A DNA stretch of 16,916 nucleotides from Elusimicrobiales bacterium (GTDB taxonomy: Bacteria; Elusimicrobiota; Elusimicrobia; Elusimicrobiales; UBA9959). The notes under the pieces were generated by a model that was given only the letters and a program-made list of their open reading frames with translations, had not been told where the DNA came from and did not search any database. A program made the position numbers and the translations under genes. Location: the NCBI GenBank assembly GCA_026416895.1, contig JAOAEH010000041.1, positions 1-16,916 on the forward strand. Direction: 5' to 3'. Positions 1 to 7,705 of the stretch are shown one piece after another (positions within the stretch are counted from its first letter, which is position 1; every line of letters starts with the position of its first letter).

Positions 1-1365
1 GAAACTCTTAAAAACTTCAACATATCTGCATATATATCTGGAATATTTCCTGGACCAGTAATAACAAGATATGAAGTTACACCTTCTCCCGGAGTTAAAA
101 TAAGTTCAATTGTCTCTTTATCAAACGATATAGCTCTTGCAATGAAATCTGCGGGATCAATAAGAGTAATAGCACCTATACCAGGCAAATCTGCTATAGG
201 TTTCGAAATACCTAATACTAAAAGAAGTCTAGTAACTTTAAGAGAAGTCTTGGAATCTCCACAGTTTAATTCTTCTCCTCACAAACTCACTTTTGCTCTC
301 GGAAAACATAGTGATGGTTCAATAGCAATAGCAAACTTAGAAGAGATGCCACACTTACTTGTAGCAGGAGCTACTGGAAGTGGAAAAAGTATTTTTTTAC
401 AGTCTTTAATAATATCCCTTATATATAGAAATACTCCTGATGAGATAAAATTTCTTTTTATTGATCCAAAAAGATTAGAGTTAACCTCCTATGAATCAAT
501 ACCATATCTTTATGATCCTAAAGTTACTCCAGAAAATGTTAAAGTTATCACAGATCCTAAAGAAGCTGCGAAATCACTTGTTGCACTTACAAGGGTAATG
601 GAAAAAAGATATAAAAAATTTGAAAAAGCTAAAGTAAGAAATATTCAATCATATAATAGATGGGCATATGAAAACAAACAACCTCATGAATTTTATATCA
701 TAGTAGTAATAGATGAACTTGCTGATTTAATGCTTCAAGTAAAAAACGTGGTTGAAGAGTCTATACAAAGACTAACACAAATGGCAAGAGCTGTAGGAAT
801 TCATATTGTTTTAGCAACTCAAAGACCATCAGTCGATGTTATTACTGGAGTAATAAAAGCTAATTTACCAGCGAGAGTAGCACTTCAAGTAAGTTCCAAA
901 GTAGATTCAAGAGTTATTATAGATATGCCAGGAGCTGAAAGCTTAATAGGTAAAGGAGATTTATTATTTTTAGCACCAAACAAAAGTAAGCCAGAAAGAA
1001 TACAAGGATGCTATGTAAGTGAAGATGAAATAGAAAAAGTGGTAAAATATGTATCAGAACAAGGCAAACCTACCTATCCAATGTATATTGATGAAGAACA
1101 ATCACAATTTGATGGAAAAGGTTCTTCAAACGAAGAATTAATTGCTGCCTTAAAATTAGTACTTGAAAGAAAAAGAGTCTCACAAGATCTATTAAAAGCC
1201 CATTTCGGCTCTTCTGCTAGAGCAACTAATATTTTAAGTCTTTTGGAGGTAAAGGGATTTATATATAAACCAGAAGGGACAAATAGGTGGCAGATATATT
1301 TCGATAAAATAGAAAATTATTTACAATCTATAGAAATTAAACAAAAAAAGGAGGAAAATATATGA
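1..1365 (+). CDS. ftsK: DNA translocase FtsK/SpoIIIE, C-terminal part (5' end outside window)
   Basis: The reading frame is open from base 1, so this is the last 454 residues of a longer gene. An ATG at 142 is internal: the residues before it (GPVITRYEV, PSPGVKISSI, DIALAM) are standard FtsK sequence. FtsK is a hexameric, membrane-anchored ATPase that pumps DNA at the division septum to resolve and segregate chromosome termini. Walker A GATGSGKS is encoded at about 367-390 and Walker B (IVVIDELADLM) at about 700-732, with the ATQRPS motif near 820. The last ~70 residues look like the winged-helix gamma domain that reads KOPS polarity sites (SSARATNILSLLEVKGFI). The N-terminal membrane domain is not in view. 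The TGA stop overlaps the ATG of the next gene (ATGA at 1362-1365), and the AGGAGG for that gene (1349-1354) lies inside ftsK. Family assignment is very secure. Confidence 0.97.
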   Translation, partial: ETLKNFNISAYISGIFPGPVITRYEVTPSPGVKISSIVSLSNDIALAMKSAGSIRVIAPIPGKSAIGFEIPNTKRSLVTLREVLESPQFNSSPHKLTFALGKHSDGSIAIANLEEMPHLLVAGATGSGKSIFLQSLIISLIYRNTPDEIKFLFIDPKRLELTSYESIPYLYDPKVTPENVKVITDPKEAAKSLVALTRVMEKRYKKFEKAKVRNIQSYNRWAYENKQPHEFYIIVVIDELADLMLQVKNVVEESIQRLTQMARAVGIHIVLATQRPSVDVITGVIKANLPARVALQVSSKVDSRVIIDMPGAESLIGKGDLLFLAPNKSKPERIQGCYVSEDEIEKVVKYVSEQGKPTYPMYIDEEQSQFDGKGSSNEELIAALKLVLERKRVSQDLLKAHFGSSARATNILSLLEVKGFIYKPEGTNRWQIYFDKIENYLQSIEIKQKKEENI

Positions 1366-2012
1366 AATTTTTAATTTTAATTACACTTTTGTTTAACATA
1401 TTAATAAAAGCTGAAGAACAAATATCAACAAATAATTCTAAAAAACACATAAATATTGTTAGTGAAATTAAGGTAATTGATGAAAAGATAAAAACTCTAA
1501 TTTCTGATTATGAACAAGAAATATTATTTAAAACAGCTGAAATAAAACAGAAAATTGAAGGCAAAATTTTATTCTCAAAACCAAACAATATCAAAATAAT
1601 TCATACTAAACCTCAAGAGCAAATAATAATTATTAGGGACAAAAAAGAAATTACAATAATAAAACCATCAGACAGACAAATAATAACTACAAATTGGGAA
1701 AGATGGAAAGGATCCCTTGAACCAAGGTTAAAAGGTTTATTAGAGCTTGGAAATTATTCTAAACTTATTGAAAAAGAAAATGCTGAACTTTCATATGAAG
1801 ACAATAAAAAAATATTAATAATAAAATCCAAAAAAAATCTTTATACACTTAAAATAGTTTTCGATGAAAATGATATTCCTATAAAAGCAGAATTAGATTT
1901 AGGAGAAACTCTAGTTACAACAATACTCAAAAACACAAAAATAAATATTGAGATAAAAGAATCAGAGTTTAAATACAAAAACAAAGAAAAATATGAAACA
2001 TTATCTTTATGA
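1362..2012 (+). CDS. lolA: LolA-like outer-membrane lipoprotein carrier / sorting protein
   Basis: A 216-residue protein with an N-terminal signal peptide (MKFLILITLLFNILIKA, probable cut near residue 17) and no lipobox cysteine, so it is predicted to be a soluble periplasmic protein. After a helical stretch, the segment KIEGKILFSKPNNIKI followed by IIRDKKEITIIKPSDRQII has the LolA/LppX pattern (G-x-hydrophobic-x-F-x-KP, then the 'D-G-K ... P' strands). In that family an unclosed barrel shuttles lipoproteins from the inner-membrane LolCDE complex to the outer membrane. The sequence is divergent and lysine-rich, so the assignment rests on this pattern and on length. The start is well supported by AGGAGG (1349-1354) and the ATGA overlap with ftsK. 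Its own stop overlaps the pgsA start. It could also be a general outer-membrane lipoprotein-sorting paralogue. Confidence 0.72.
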   Translation: MKFLILITLLFNILIKAEEQISTNNSKKHINIVSEIKVIDEKIKTLISDYEQEILFKTAEIKQKIEGKILFSKPNNIKIIHTKPQEQIIIIRDKKEITIIKPSDRQIITTNWERWKGSLEPRLKGLLELGNYSKLIEKENAELSYEDNKKILIIKSKKNLYTLKIVFDENDIPIKAELDLGETLVTTILKNTKINIEIKESEFKYKNKEKYETLSL

Positions 2013-2599
2013 CCCTTGCAAATAAAATAACATTAACTAGGACTGTGCTTGGTATATTCTTATTTTTCTTAATAGATAAATCTTCATTAACATTTTTAAT
2101 TCTTGCTTTCTGTGTGCTTATAATATCAACAATTTCTGATTATTTTGATGGAAAAATTGCAAGGGAAACTAATACTATAACTAAATTTGGAGCTATCATA
2201 GATCCATATGCTGATAAAATAATTGTTTTTTCTTGTTATTTGGCGTTTGCTGATATTCCAGAACTTAATATTCCTCTTTTTGCAATATTTCTAATAATAA
2301 TAAGAGAATTAAGCATAGCATCATTAAGAGTATTAGCTGCGTTAGATAATTATGTTCTTTCTGCAGAAAAATCTGGTAAATTTAAAACATTAACACAATT
2401 TATAACTATCTATTTAATAATGATATATTTAATAATTTCTACAGCTCCAATTGAAAACAACACAATTAAAAACATAATTGAAAAATTTAAAAATTTACCA
2501 TCATATTTAGTAATATTTGCATCTTTAGTTACAGTTATTAGTGGAATATTATATATATCTAATCATTATAAGATGATAGAAAAGCAGTGGAAAAAATAA
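2009..2599 (+). CDS. pgsA: CDP-diacylglycerol--glycerol-3-phosphate 3-phosphatidyltransferase
   Basis: Integral membrane enzyme that joins CDP-diacylglycerol and glycerol-3-phosphate to give phosphatidylglycerol phosphate and CMP, the committed step to phosphatidylglycerol. At 196 residues it has the usual family length. The CDP-alcohol phosphotransferase signature D-x2-D-G-x2-A-R-x8-G-x3-D-x3-D is complete: D44, D47, G48, A51, R52, G61, D65 and D69. Hydrophobic helices surround it. The N-terminus NKITLTRTVLGIFLFF is typical of PgsA rather than of phosphatidylserine synthase. Translation starts in a 4-base ATGA overlap with lolA and ends 13 bases inside the following pgpA reading frame, so the two phosphatidylglycerol steps are translationally coupled. 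I see no separate ribosome site, consistent with coupling. Confidence 0.93.
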   Translation: MTLANKITLTRTVLGIFLFFLIDKSSLTFLILAFCVLIISTISDYFDGKIARETNTITKFGAIIDPYADKIIVFSCYLAFADIPELNIPLFAIFLIIIRELSIASLRVLAALDNYVLSAEKSGKFKTLTQFITIYLIMIYLIISTAPIENNTIKNIIEKFKNLPSYLVIFASLVTVISGILYISNHYKMIEKQWKK

Positions 2600-3066
2600 T
2601 TAATTTTATAGCAAGTGGTTTTGGTATAAGCTATCTACCTATTATCATATTCAAAAGAAAGGGTAAATTTAAAGGATGTGGTTTGTTTGGAACATCGTTT
2701 GCATTTTCTATCTATCAATATGTTATACCTGAAAATTCTGTCTTAAAAATTATACTTATAATTTTAATAATATCTTTTTCAATTCTTATATCAGAAAAAG
2801 CATTTAATCAAAGCAAAGATAATCCTCTTATCGTAATAGATGAAATTGCTGGATATTAAACAGGTTTTTCATTGATAGATAAAAATACATATAATGCAAT
2901 AACCTTATTTTTACTTTTTAGAATATTTGATACTATTAAACCATTCCCTATAAAAAAACTAGAAGAGATAAAACACAGAGGAATATCTATTGTAATAGAT
3001 GATGTAGTGGCAGGTATATATTCTGGATTATTATGTTTAATCATAAATAAATTTCTTAATTCTTAA
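2587..3066 (+). pseudogene. pgpA: Phosphatidylglycerophosphatase A interrupted by one in-frame TAA
   Basis: Two open stretches in the same frame, 2587-2856 and 2860-3066, are separated only by TAA at 2857-2859. Together they read as one PgpA of ~159 codons. PgpA dephosphorylates phosphatidylglycerol phosphate, the PgsA product. The first half (GTG start at 2587, overlapping pgsA) has the N-terminal 'IASGFG...P' region and ends IVIDEIAGY. The second half continues with LFLLFRIFDTIKPFPIKKLE and ISIVIDDVVAGIYSG, matching the family's FR-x-FD-x-x-KP-x-P and DDv-x-AG blocks. Nothing else is broken: no frameshift, no gap, and the block spacing looks normal. TAA is one change from TTA (Leu), and I expect a hydrophobic residue there. 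Explanations are a recent nonsense mutation, an assembly or read error, a two-chain enzyme restarted at TTG 2872 (poor ribosome site), or readthrough. TAA ends many other genes here, so it is not a recoded codon genome-wide. Confidence 0.85.
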
Positions 3067-3073
3067 TAAAGTA

Positions 3074-3082
3074 TGATATAAT
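3074..3082 (+). promoter_or_regulatory. Extended -10 promoter, nearly leaderless
   Basis: TGATATAAT is an exact extended -10 (TGn plus TATAAT at 3077-3082). No convincing -35 lies 16-18 bases upstream; the best is TTCTTA near 3053. A start about seven bases beyond the -10 falls at about 3089, only some five bases before the ATG at 3094. There is no Shine-Dalgarno sequence between them. It lies in the 27-base gap after pgpA, so the downstream gene probably has its own transcription unit. Confidence 0.6.
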
Positions 3083-3093
3083 TTTATTGTAAT

Positions 3094-3915
3094 ATGTTAA
3101 AACTTAAGCTATTATTAGTTGTATTATTTCTTTATACTAATCTTTTATCGCAAGAAGGTTCAAATAATTATTTTAATACCTCACATAATGTTTCTATCAG
3201 TGGTTTAATACTAACCCCAACAGCATATAGAGGCAAAGGTATAAATGAAATAGGAACAGCTTTAGATATAAATGCAGTATACTATATTGGTAGATTATAT
3301 GCCAAAAACAATTTCAATTGGACTACAAACAAAAAAAATTACTTAGATAGAATTGGTCTATGGTATCTTGAAGGAGATGGAAAATTACTTCTACAAAAAG
3401 AACAAAAACATATTCCTGCTTTTTCCTCAGGCTTAAAACTATCTTTCACTTTTAGAGATTCTCCACAACCAAATCTTAACAGTCCATCTGCATCTTTTAA
3501 AGTAGACTCAAAAAATACAAATCAGCTATTATCACTATACTTAGTTCTATCAAAACATATTAGTAAAAATTTCATTACAAGTTTTGGTTATTCCAACGGT
3601 GATATTTCAAAAACAGTTTTTATGTTATCTGAATTCTTATCTAATACATCATCTCAATTAACTTATAACAAAAAATTATCAATATCTGATTCCACTATTT
3701 TTATAAACTCTTTTTATGTTATAAAAGAAAAAAATTTAGTTGGTTTTGAAATTATAATACCACAAGGTTCTACTTTCTCACCAAAATTAATAAATTTTCA
3801 ATTAGCTAATTTTTTAAAACTAAACTTTCAATTATCCTATCTAAATTATAAAAATGGAAGTGAATTATTAGGAATGTTTAATTTCCGATATTCTTTTTAT
3901 CCAAAACAAAAATAA
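3094..3915 (+). CDS. Secreted protein, probable outer-membrane beta-barrel, function unknown
   Basis: A 273-residue protein that I cannot assign to a named family. The first ~19 residues (MLKLKLLLVVLFLYTNLLS) are a clear signal peptide without a lipobox. The mature part has no transmembrane helix. It is rich in Ser, Asn, Phe, Tyr and Leu, with alternating hydrophobic/polar stretches typical of barrel strands: NAVYYIGRLYAKNNFNW, GLKLSFTFRDS, SLYLVLSKHISKNFITSFGY, LNFQLSYLNYKNG. It ends in an aromatic-rich strand, FNFRYSFYPKQK. The N-terminal ISGLILTPTAYRGKG recalls the start of YjbH-like outer-membrane proteins, but this is only a resemblance. The ATG has no ribosome site and sits just downstream of an extended -10. 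An outer-membrane location is an inference; a secreted periplasmic beta protein is the alternative. Confidence 0.75.
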   Translation: MLKLKLLLVVLFLYTNLLSQEGSNNYFNTSHNVSISGLILTPTAYRGKGINEIGTALDINAVYYIGRLYAKNNFNWTTNKKNYLDRIGLWYLEGDGKLLLQKEQKHIPAFSSGLKLSFTFRDSPQPNLNSPSASFKVDSKNTNQLLSLYLVLSKHISKNFITSFGYSNGDISKTVFMLSEFLSNTSSQLTYNKKLSISDSTIFINSFYVIKEKNLVGFEIIIPQGSTFSPKLINFQLANFLKLNFQLSYLNYKNGSELLGMFNFRYSFYPKQK

Positions 3916-3931
3916 AAAACAAAAATCTTTT

Positions 3932-3950
3932 TTATATAATAATTATATAA
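3932..3950 (+). promoter_or_regulatory. AT-only palindrome carrying two TATAAT boxes upstream of the signalling operon
   Basis: The 83-base gap between the outer-membrane protein and the response-regulator gene holds a perfect inverted repeat. Its 9-base arms (TTATATAAT and ATTATATAA) surround one A. TATAAT occurs at 3935-3940 inside the first arm and at 3946-3951 at the end of the second arm. Either could be the -10 of the 3999-8307 operon, giving a leader of about 40-55 bases. No good -35 is visible. The palindrome could equally be an operator, a weak hairpin, or chance in such AT-rich DNA. A second weak A-tract/T-tract hairpin (about 3954-3975) follows it. Confidence 0.35.
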
Positions 3951-3998
3951 TGAAAAAAAGAATGTTTTTTTTATATTTTTCCATAAGAGGGGGTAATT

Positions 3999-4955
3999 TT
4001 GGAAGAATCTGGTTTAAATAAAAAAACTGTTTTAATAGTAGATGATGATCCAAGTGTAGGACTTCTAGTTTCAGTTATACTAAAAAATTTAAATTACAAT
4101 GTGATAAGTTTTCTAAAAGGAAAAGATCTACTTGATTATTTGTCAAAAGATCCATCTCCAAACTTAATCTTGCTAGATTTAAAACTACCAGATATTGATG
4201 GCTATGAAATTTGTAAAAAAATAAGAGAAAATCCCTTAACAGCATCTATTCCCATAATAGTAATAACAGGAGTAGAAGAATTAGATTCAAAAATTAAACT
4301 AATAGAAATAGGAGCAGATGACTATATAAACAAACCATTTGATGTAAGAGAACTTAAAGTTAGAATAAACAGAATTATAAAAAGAAAAGAAAATGATTCT
4401 TCACTAAATCCTATTACAAAACTCCCAGGTGCACCATTAATAGAAGACTATACACGAAAAAAAATTGAAAAAAATGAATATTTTTCTTATTCATATATAG
4501 ATATAGATAACTTTAAAGCATTTAATGATGCATATGGTTACCCTAAAGGTGATGAAATTATAAAATTTACAGCAAAAATAATTACAGATTCTGTAAAAAA
4601 TACAATTAAAAATGAATACTTTATAGGTCACATAGGTGGTGATGATTTTGTCATAATAACTCCTTTAGATCAAACAATACCAACAATAGAAGAAATAATT
4701 AAAAAATTTGATTCTGAAATACCTTTCTTTTATTGTGAAAAAGATAGAAGAAATGGTTATATAACTGTTATAGACAGATTAAACAATTTAAAACAATTTC
4801 CAATTATGACTCTCTCAATAGCAATAGTAGATGTAAAGAAAAAAATACATTATGCTAAACTTATTGAAAAGATATTTGAAATAAAAAGATATTTAAAATC
4901 AAGACTAAACAAAAATACAAGCATCTATCACAGAGATAGGCGACTAAATGACTGA
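3999..4955 (+). CDS. Response regulator: receiver plus GGDEF (diguanylate cyclase-like) domain
   Basis: 318 residues, cytoplasmic. Residues ~9-128 form a CheY-like receiver with the acidic pocket D15-D17, phospho-acceptor D60 (LLDLKLPDIDG), switch T90 and K112 in NKPF. Residues ~137-300 form a GGDEF domain: NPITKLPG, then IDIDNFKAFND (metal- and substrate-binding region), GYPKGDE and the active-site loop GGDDF (213-217). GGDDF replaces the usual fourth-position Glu with Asp, so c-di-GMP synthesis is likely but not certain. The RxxD inhibitory site upstream is absent (KNEY at that place). The start is TTG at 3999, preceded by an AGAGGGGG ribosome site (3986-3993); no better start fits the receiver. 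No histidine kinase is nearby, so the phosphodonor is unknown. The stop overlaps the next gene's ATG by 8 bases. Confidence 0.9.
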   Translation: MEESGLNKKTVLIVDDDPSVGLLVSVILKNLNYNVISFLKGKDLLDYLSKDPSPNLILLDLKLPDIDGYEICKKIRENPLTASIPIIVITGVEELDSKIKLIEIGADDYINKPFDVRELKVRINRIIKRKENDSSLNPITKLPGAPLIEDYTRKKIEKNEYFSYSYIDIDNFKAFNDAYGYPKGDEIIKFTAKIITDSVKNTIKNEYFIGHIGGDDFVIITPLDQTIPTIEEIIKKFDSEIPFFYCEKDRRNGYITVIDRLNNLKQFPIMTLSIAIVDVKKKIHYAKLIEKIFEIKRYLKSRLNKNTSIYHRDRRLND

Positions 4956-6927
4956 TGATATTACACATAAAACATTCGCAGGTTGTCTTGTCCTTGAAAA
5001 AATAGGACAAGGTGGAATGGGAATAGTATATAAAGCTCATCATATTAAACTAAATAAAATTGTCTGCATAAAAATACTATCAAAAGAATTAGAAGCCGAT
5101 CCAAGAAATATAGATTTTTTTTTAAGAGAAGCAGAAATATCAAAACAACTTGATCATCCAAACACTGTTCATGTCTATGATTTCGGCAAAGAAAAGGATA
5201 GATATTATATAGTTATGTCATATGTAGAAGGAAAAAGTTTAGAACAAATTGTAAAAGAAAAAAAATTTTTAAAAGTTGAAGAAGCATCCGAAATAATGAT
5301 TGGAATAATGAAGGGTTTAGAACATGCTCATTCAAAAAATATAATTCACAGAGATATAAAACCATCTAACATAATTATAAACAACGAAGGTATACCAAGA
5401 ATAATTGATTTTGGACTTGCCAGAAGAATAGTTGAAGAAAAACAATTGACTATAGCAGGAGAAATGATAGGAACAGCTTATTTTATGTCGCCAGAACAAT
5501 GTCTTGGTGAAAAAATTGACTGGAGAAGTGATCTATATTCAGCAGGAGCAACTTATTTTTATATACTAACAGGAAAATATCCTTTCGATGGAAAAACATC
5601 TATAGAAGTTATTAATCAACATGTTAATTCTCCTATACCTAATTTATATTTGTTAAAACCAGAACTTCCTATTTGGACTGTTAGAATGATTGAAAAATTA
5701 ATGAAAAAAAAGCCAGAAGAAAGATACCAATCTGCAACAGAAGTTTTAAAGGAATTAGAAATTTATAAGAAAAATGGATACAAAAATATAATATTGGATA
5801 ATCAAATTGAAATTGAATTGCCTGCTATAAAAAATCTAGAAAATGAAGAAAAACAAGAACATCAAACACTTTCTAATCAAATAATAAATTCAAAACCTCA
5901 AACTAATTTTGATTTGGAAAAAAAGGAAGCTGACAAAAAAGAAAAAAAAGTTAATTTACAAGATGAAAAAACTTTTATAATCAAATCACTAATTTTACAT
6001 ACTTTTATAACATTTATATGTGCTATTTTAATAATAATATATGGCTATCTCAGTTTGAGTTCAAAAATAAATTCATTAATAATTTTACTGTTAACTCTCT
6101 TATTAATTATAAAAGCTGCAAAAAAGACAAAAACATTTGGAATATATTTGACTTTATATGGTTTATTCTTTATTTCAATACACATTTTTTCAAACTCTCT
6201 AGAAAACACAAACATATACTTCCTACAATATTTAGAAAAACTAATAAGAGAAACTAAAATTAGTTTAGAAACATTTTTCCCTTTTTCATTATTAGGAGTT
6301 TTATCAATTCATTTACTACATGATAATATAAAAAATAACAAACTAAAAAAAATATTATTTCCATCATTATTCTTAATACTTGCAACATTAGCATACAATT
6401 CAGTTATATATACATTCCAAAAAAACTTTGATATTATGTTAAACATTCTTAATATAAAATTATTGAGTATCCTAATAATTTTAAGTATAATATTTGGAAA
6501 ATATGTAATTAATCTGTATTTACTATCTTTTTTAATAATAACTTTTTTCACTGTTTATACTATAAAAACACCATTTATAGAAAAGCAGACTCAAATTAGA
6601 TATCAAAAAGAACATGAAAAATATCAATTAGAAATCAAAAAAACTGAATCAAAGATAAAAGAAGAAATTTTTTTGAAAATTTCTGAAGGAAATATATACT
6701 CTCCAGAAATGATCAAAAAGGAAATTAATAAAAAAATTTCTGAGATAAAACCTCCTGATAAAGAAAAAATAAAATTTAATATTAGAAAAGAATATGACAA
6801 ATTTTTACTTTCTCAATTTAGAAAAACAATGAAAAACTCATCATTTTTAATAGGAATTTTTACTATTATATTGACAAATATCATCTACATCGTCAAACTT
6901 AAGCAAAAACTGAAATATGAAAATTGA
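4948..6927 (+). CDS. Membrane-anchored Ser/Thr protein kinase (PknB-type catalytic domain, novel multi-pass C-terminus)
   Basis: 659 residues. Residues ~10-275 are a complete Hanks-type kinase: glycine loop GQGGMG (20-25), ATP lysine K42 (VCIK), catalytic loop HRDIKPSN with D136, metal-binding DFG with D154, activation-segment GT at 175-176 and SPEQ at 181-184. A charged Lys/Glu linker (~280-340) follows. There are then about seven hydrophobic helices (roughly 347-370, 375-392, 398-420, 445-458, 471-490, 495-518 and 520-541). Next comes a long highly charged, probably coiled-coil segment (~545-630) and a last helix (~631-650). There are no PASTA repeats. If seven helices precede it, the charged segment faces the periplasm and could sense a signal; the count is by eye. 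The gene overlaps its neighbours by 8 and 11 bases and directly precedes a PP2C phosphatase, its likely antagonist. Confidence 0.93.
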   Translation: MTDDITHKTFAGCLVLEKIGQGGMGIVYKAHHIKLNKIVCIKILSKELEADPRNIDFFLREAEISKQLDHPNTVHVYDFGKEKDRYYIVMSYVEGKSLEQIVKEKKFLKVEEASEIMIGIMKGLEHAHSKNIIHRDIKPSNIIINNEGIPRIIDFGLARRIVEEKQLTIAGEMIGTAYFMSPEQCLGEKIDWRSDLYSAGATYFYILTGKYPFDGKTSIEVINQHVNSPIPNLYLLKPELPIWTVRMIEKLMKKKPEERYQSATEVLKELEIYKKNGYKNIILDNQIEIELPAIKNLENEEKQEHQTLSNQIINSKPQTNFDLEKKEADKKEKKVNLQDEKTFIIKSLILHTFITFICAILIIIYGYLSLSSKINSLIILLLTLLLIIKAAKKTKTFGIYLTLYGLFFISIHIFSNSLENTNIYFLQYLEKLIRETKISLETFFPFSLLGVLSIHLLHDNIKNNKLKKILFPSLFLILATLAYNSVIYTFQKNFDIMLNILNIKLLSILIILSIIFGKYVINLYLLSFLIITFFTVYTIKTPFIEKQTQIRYQKEHEKYQLEIKKTESKIKEEIFLKISEGNIYSPEMIKKEINKKISEIKPPDKEKIKFNIRKEYDKFLLSQFRKTMKNSSFLIGIFTIILTNIIYIVKLKQKLKYEN

Positions 6928-7705
6928 ATACTATGGACTAACTGACAAAGGTAAAACAAGGCAAAATAATGAAGATGCTTTTATTATAGATGAAAAAATA
7001 AATTTTTTTGCTATAGCTGATGGAATGGGAGGGCATAAAAAAGGTGAAGTAGCAAGTGAATTAGCCATTACCTTGACTCATTCATATTTTAAAAAATATC
7101 TCAGTGAAAATAAATTTACTAATTTAGTTAATAATAACTATTCACAGGAAACTAATTTTTTAATTGCAGCAATTACTCAAGCAAATTTAGAAATATTTAC
7201 AAAAGCTCAAGAGGAAGAATTCAGAGGAATGGGAACAACTCTAAGCTGCGCTTTCATTAACAATCTAAAAATGTCTATTGTACATATTGGAGATTCAAGA
7301 ATTTATCTTATAAGAAAAAATGAAATTAAACAACTTACTGAAGATGATTCATTTGTAATGGAACAATATAAAAGTGGTAAAATAACTTTTGAAGAAATGA
7401 AAAATTCACCATTTAAAAATATACTTACTAAAGCTATTGGTACTAAAAAAGAAAATTCATACTTTATAAAAGAAGAAAAACTTCAAAATGATGACATAAT
7501 TTTACTTGCAACTGATGGATTAACAAAAATAATCTCTGATGATGAAATAAAACAAATTATTAAAATTAATCCAAATATAAAAGAATCTGCAAAAGAATTA
7601 ATTAAAGCAGCAAATTTAAAGGGAGGAGATGATAATATCACAGTAATTTTAATCAAAATAGAACAGAAAAATTTTATAAAAAAAATGATGGATATTTTTA
7701 GATGA
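6917..7705 (+). CDS. PP2C-family (PppA/Stp-like) Ser/Thr protein phosphatase
   Basis: 262 residues, soluble. All metal-binding and signature motifs of bacterial PP2C phosphatases are visible. They are R15-x-NNEDA with D20, the ADGMGGH block with D35-G36, GMGTTL, HIGDSRIYLIR, LTKAIG, LATDGLTK with D200, and GGDDNITVILI (236-246). It should hydrolyse phospho-Ser/Thr with Mn/Mg ions, reversing the kinase encoded just upstream. The ATG lies 11 bases inside the kinase gene with no strong ribosome site, so its synthesis is probably coupled to kinase synthesis. The last residues (KKMMDIFR) extend past the catalytic core. Its stop is in an ATGA overlap with the next gene. Confidence 0.95.
   Translation: MKIEYYGLTDKGKTRQNNEDAFIIDEKINFFAIADGMGGHKKGEVASELAITLTHSYFKKYLSENKFTNLVNNNYSQETNFLIAAITQANLEIFTKAQEEEFRGMGTTLSCAFINNLKMSIVHIGDSRIYLIRKNEIKQLTEDDSFVMEQYKSGKITFEEMKNSPFKNILTKAIGTKKENSYFIKEEKLQNDDIILLATDGLTKIISDDEIKQIIKINPNIKESAKELIKAANLKGGDDNITVILIKIEQKNFIKKMMDIFR

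Noticed and set aside
2857..2859. TAA in pgpA as evidence for a reassigned stop codon
   Set aside because: TAA ends many other intact genes here (for example pgsA, groEL, and the ExbD- and TolQ-like genes), so genome-wide recoding is excluded.
2856..3044. Opposite-strand reading frame of 62 codons over the 3' half of pgpA
   Set aside because: It lies antisense to sequence with clear PgpA motifs, has no ribosome site and no recognisable product; it is a shadow.
6018..6257. 79-codon frame inside the kinase membrane region
   Set aside because: It is an out-of-frame echo of a hydrophobic, AT-rich coding stretch, without a ribosome site.
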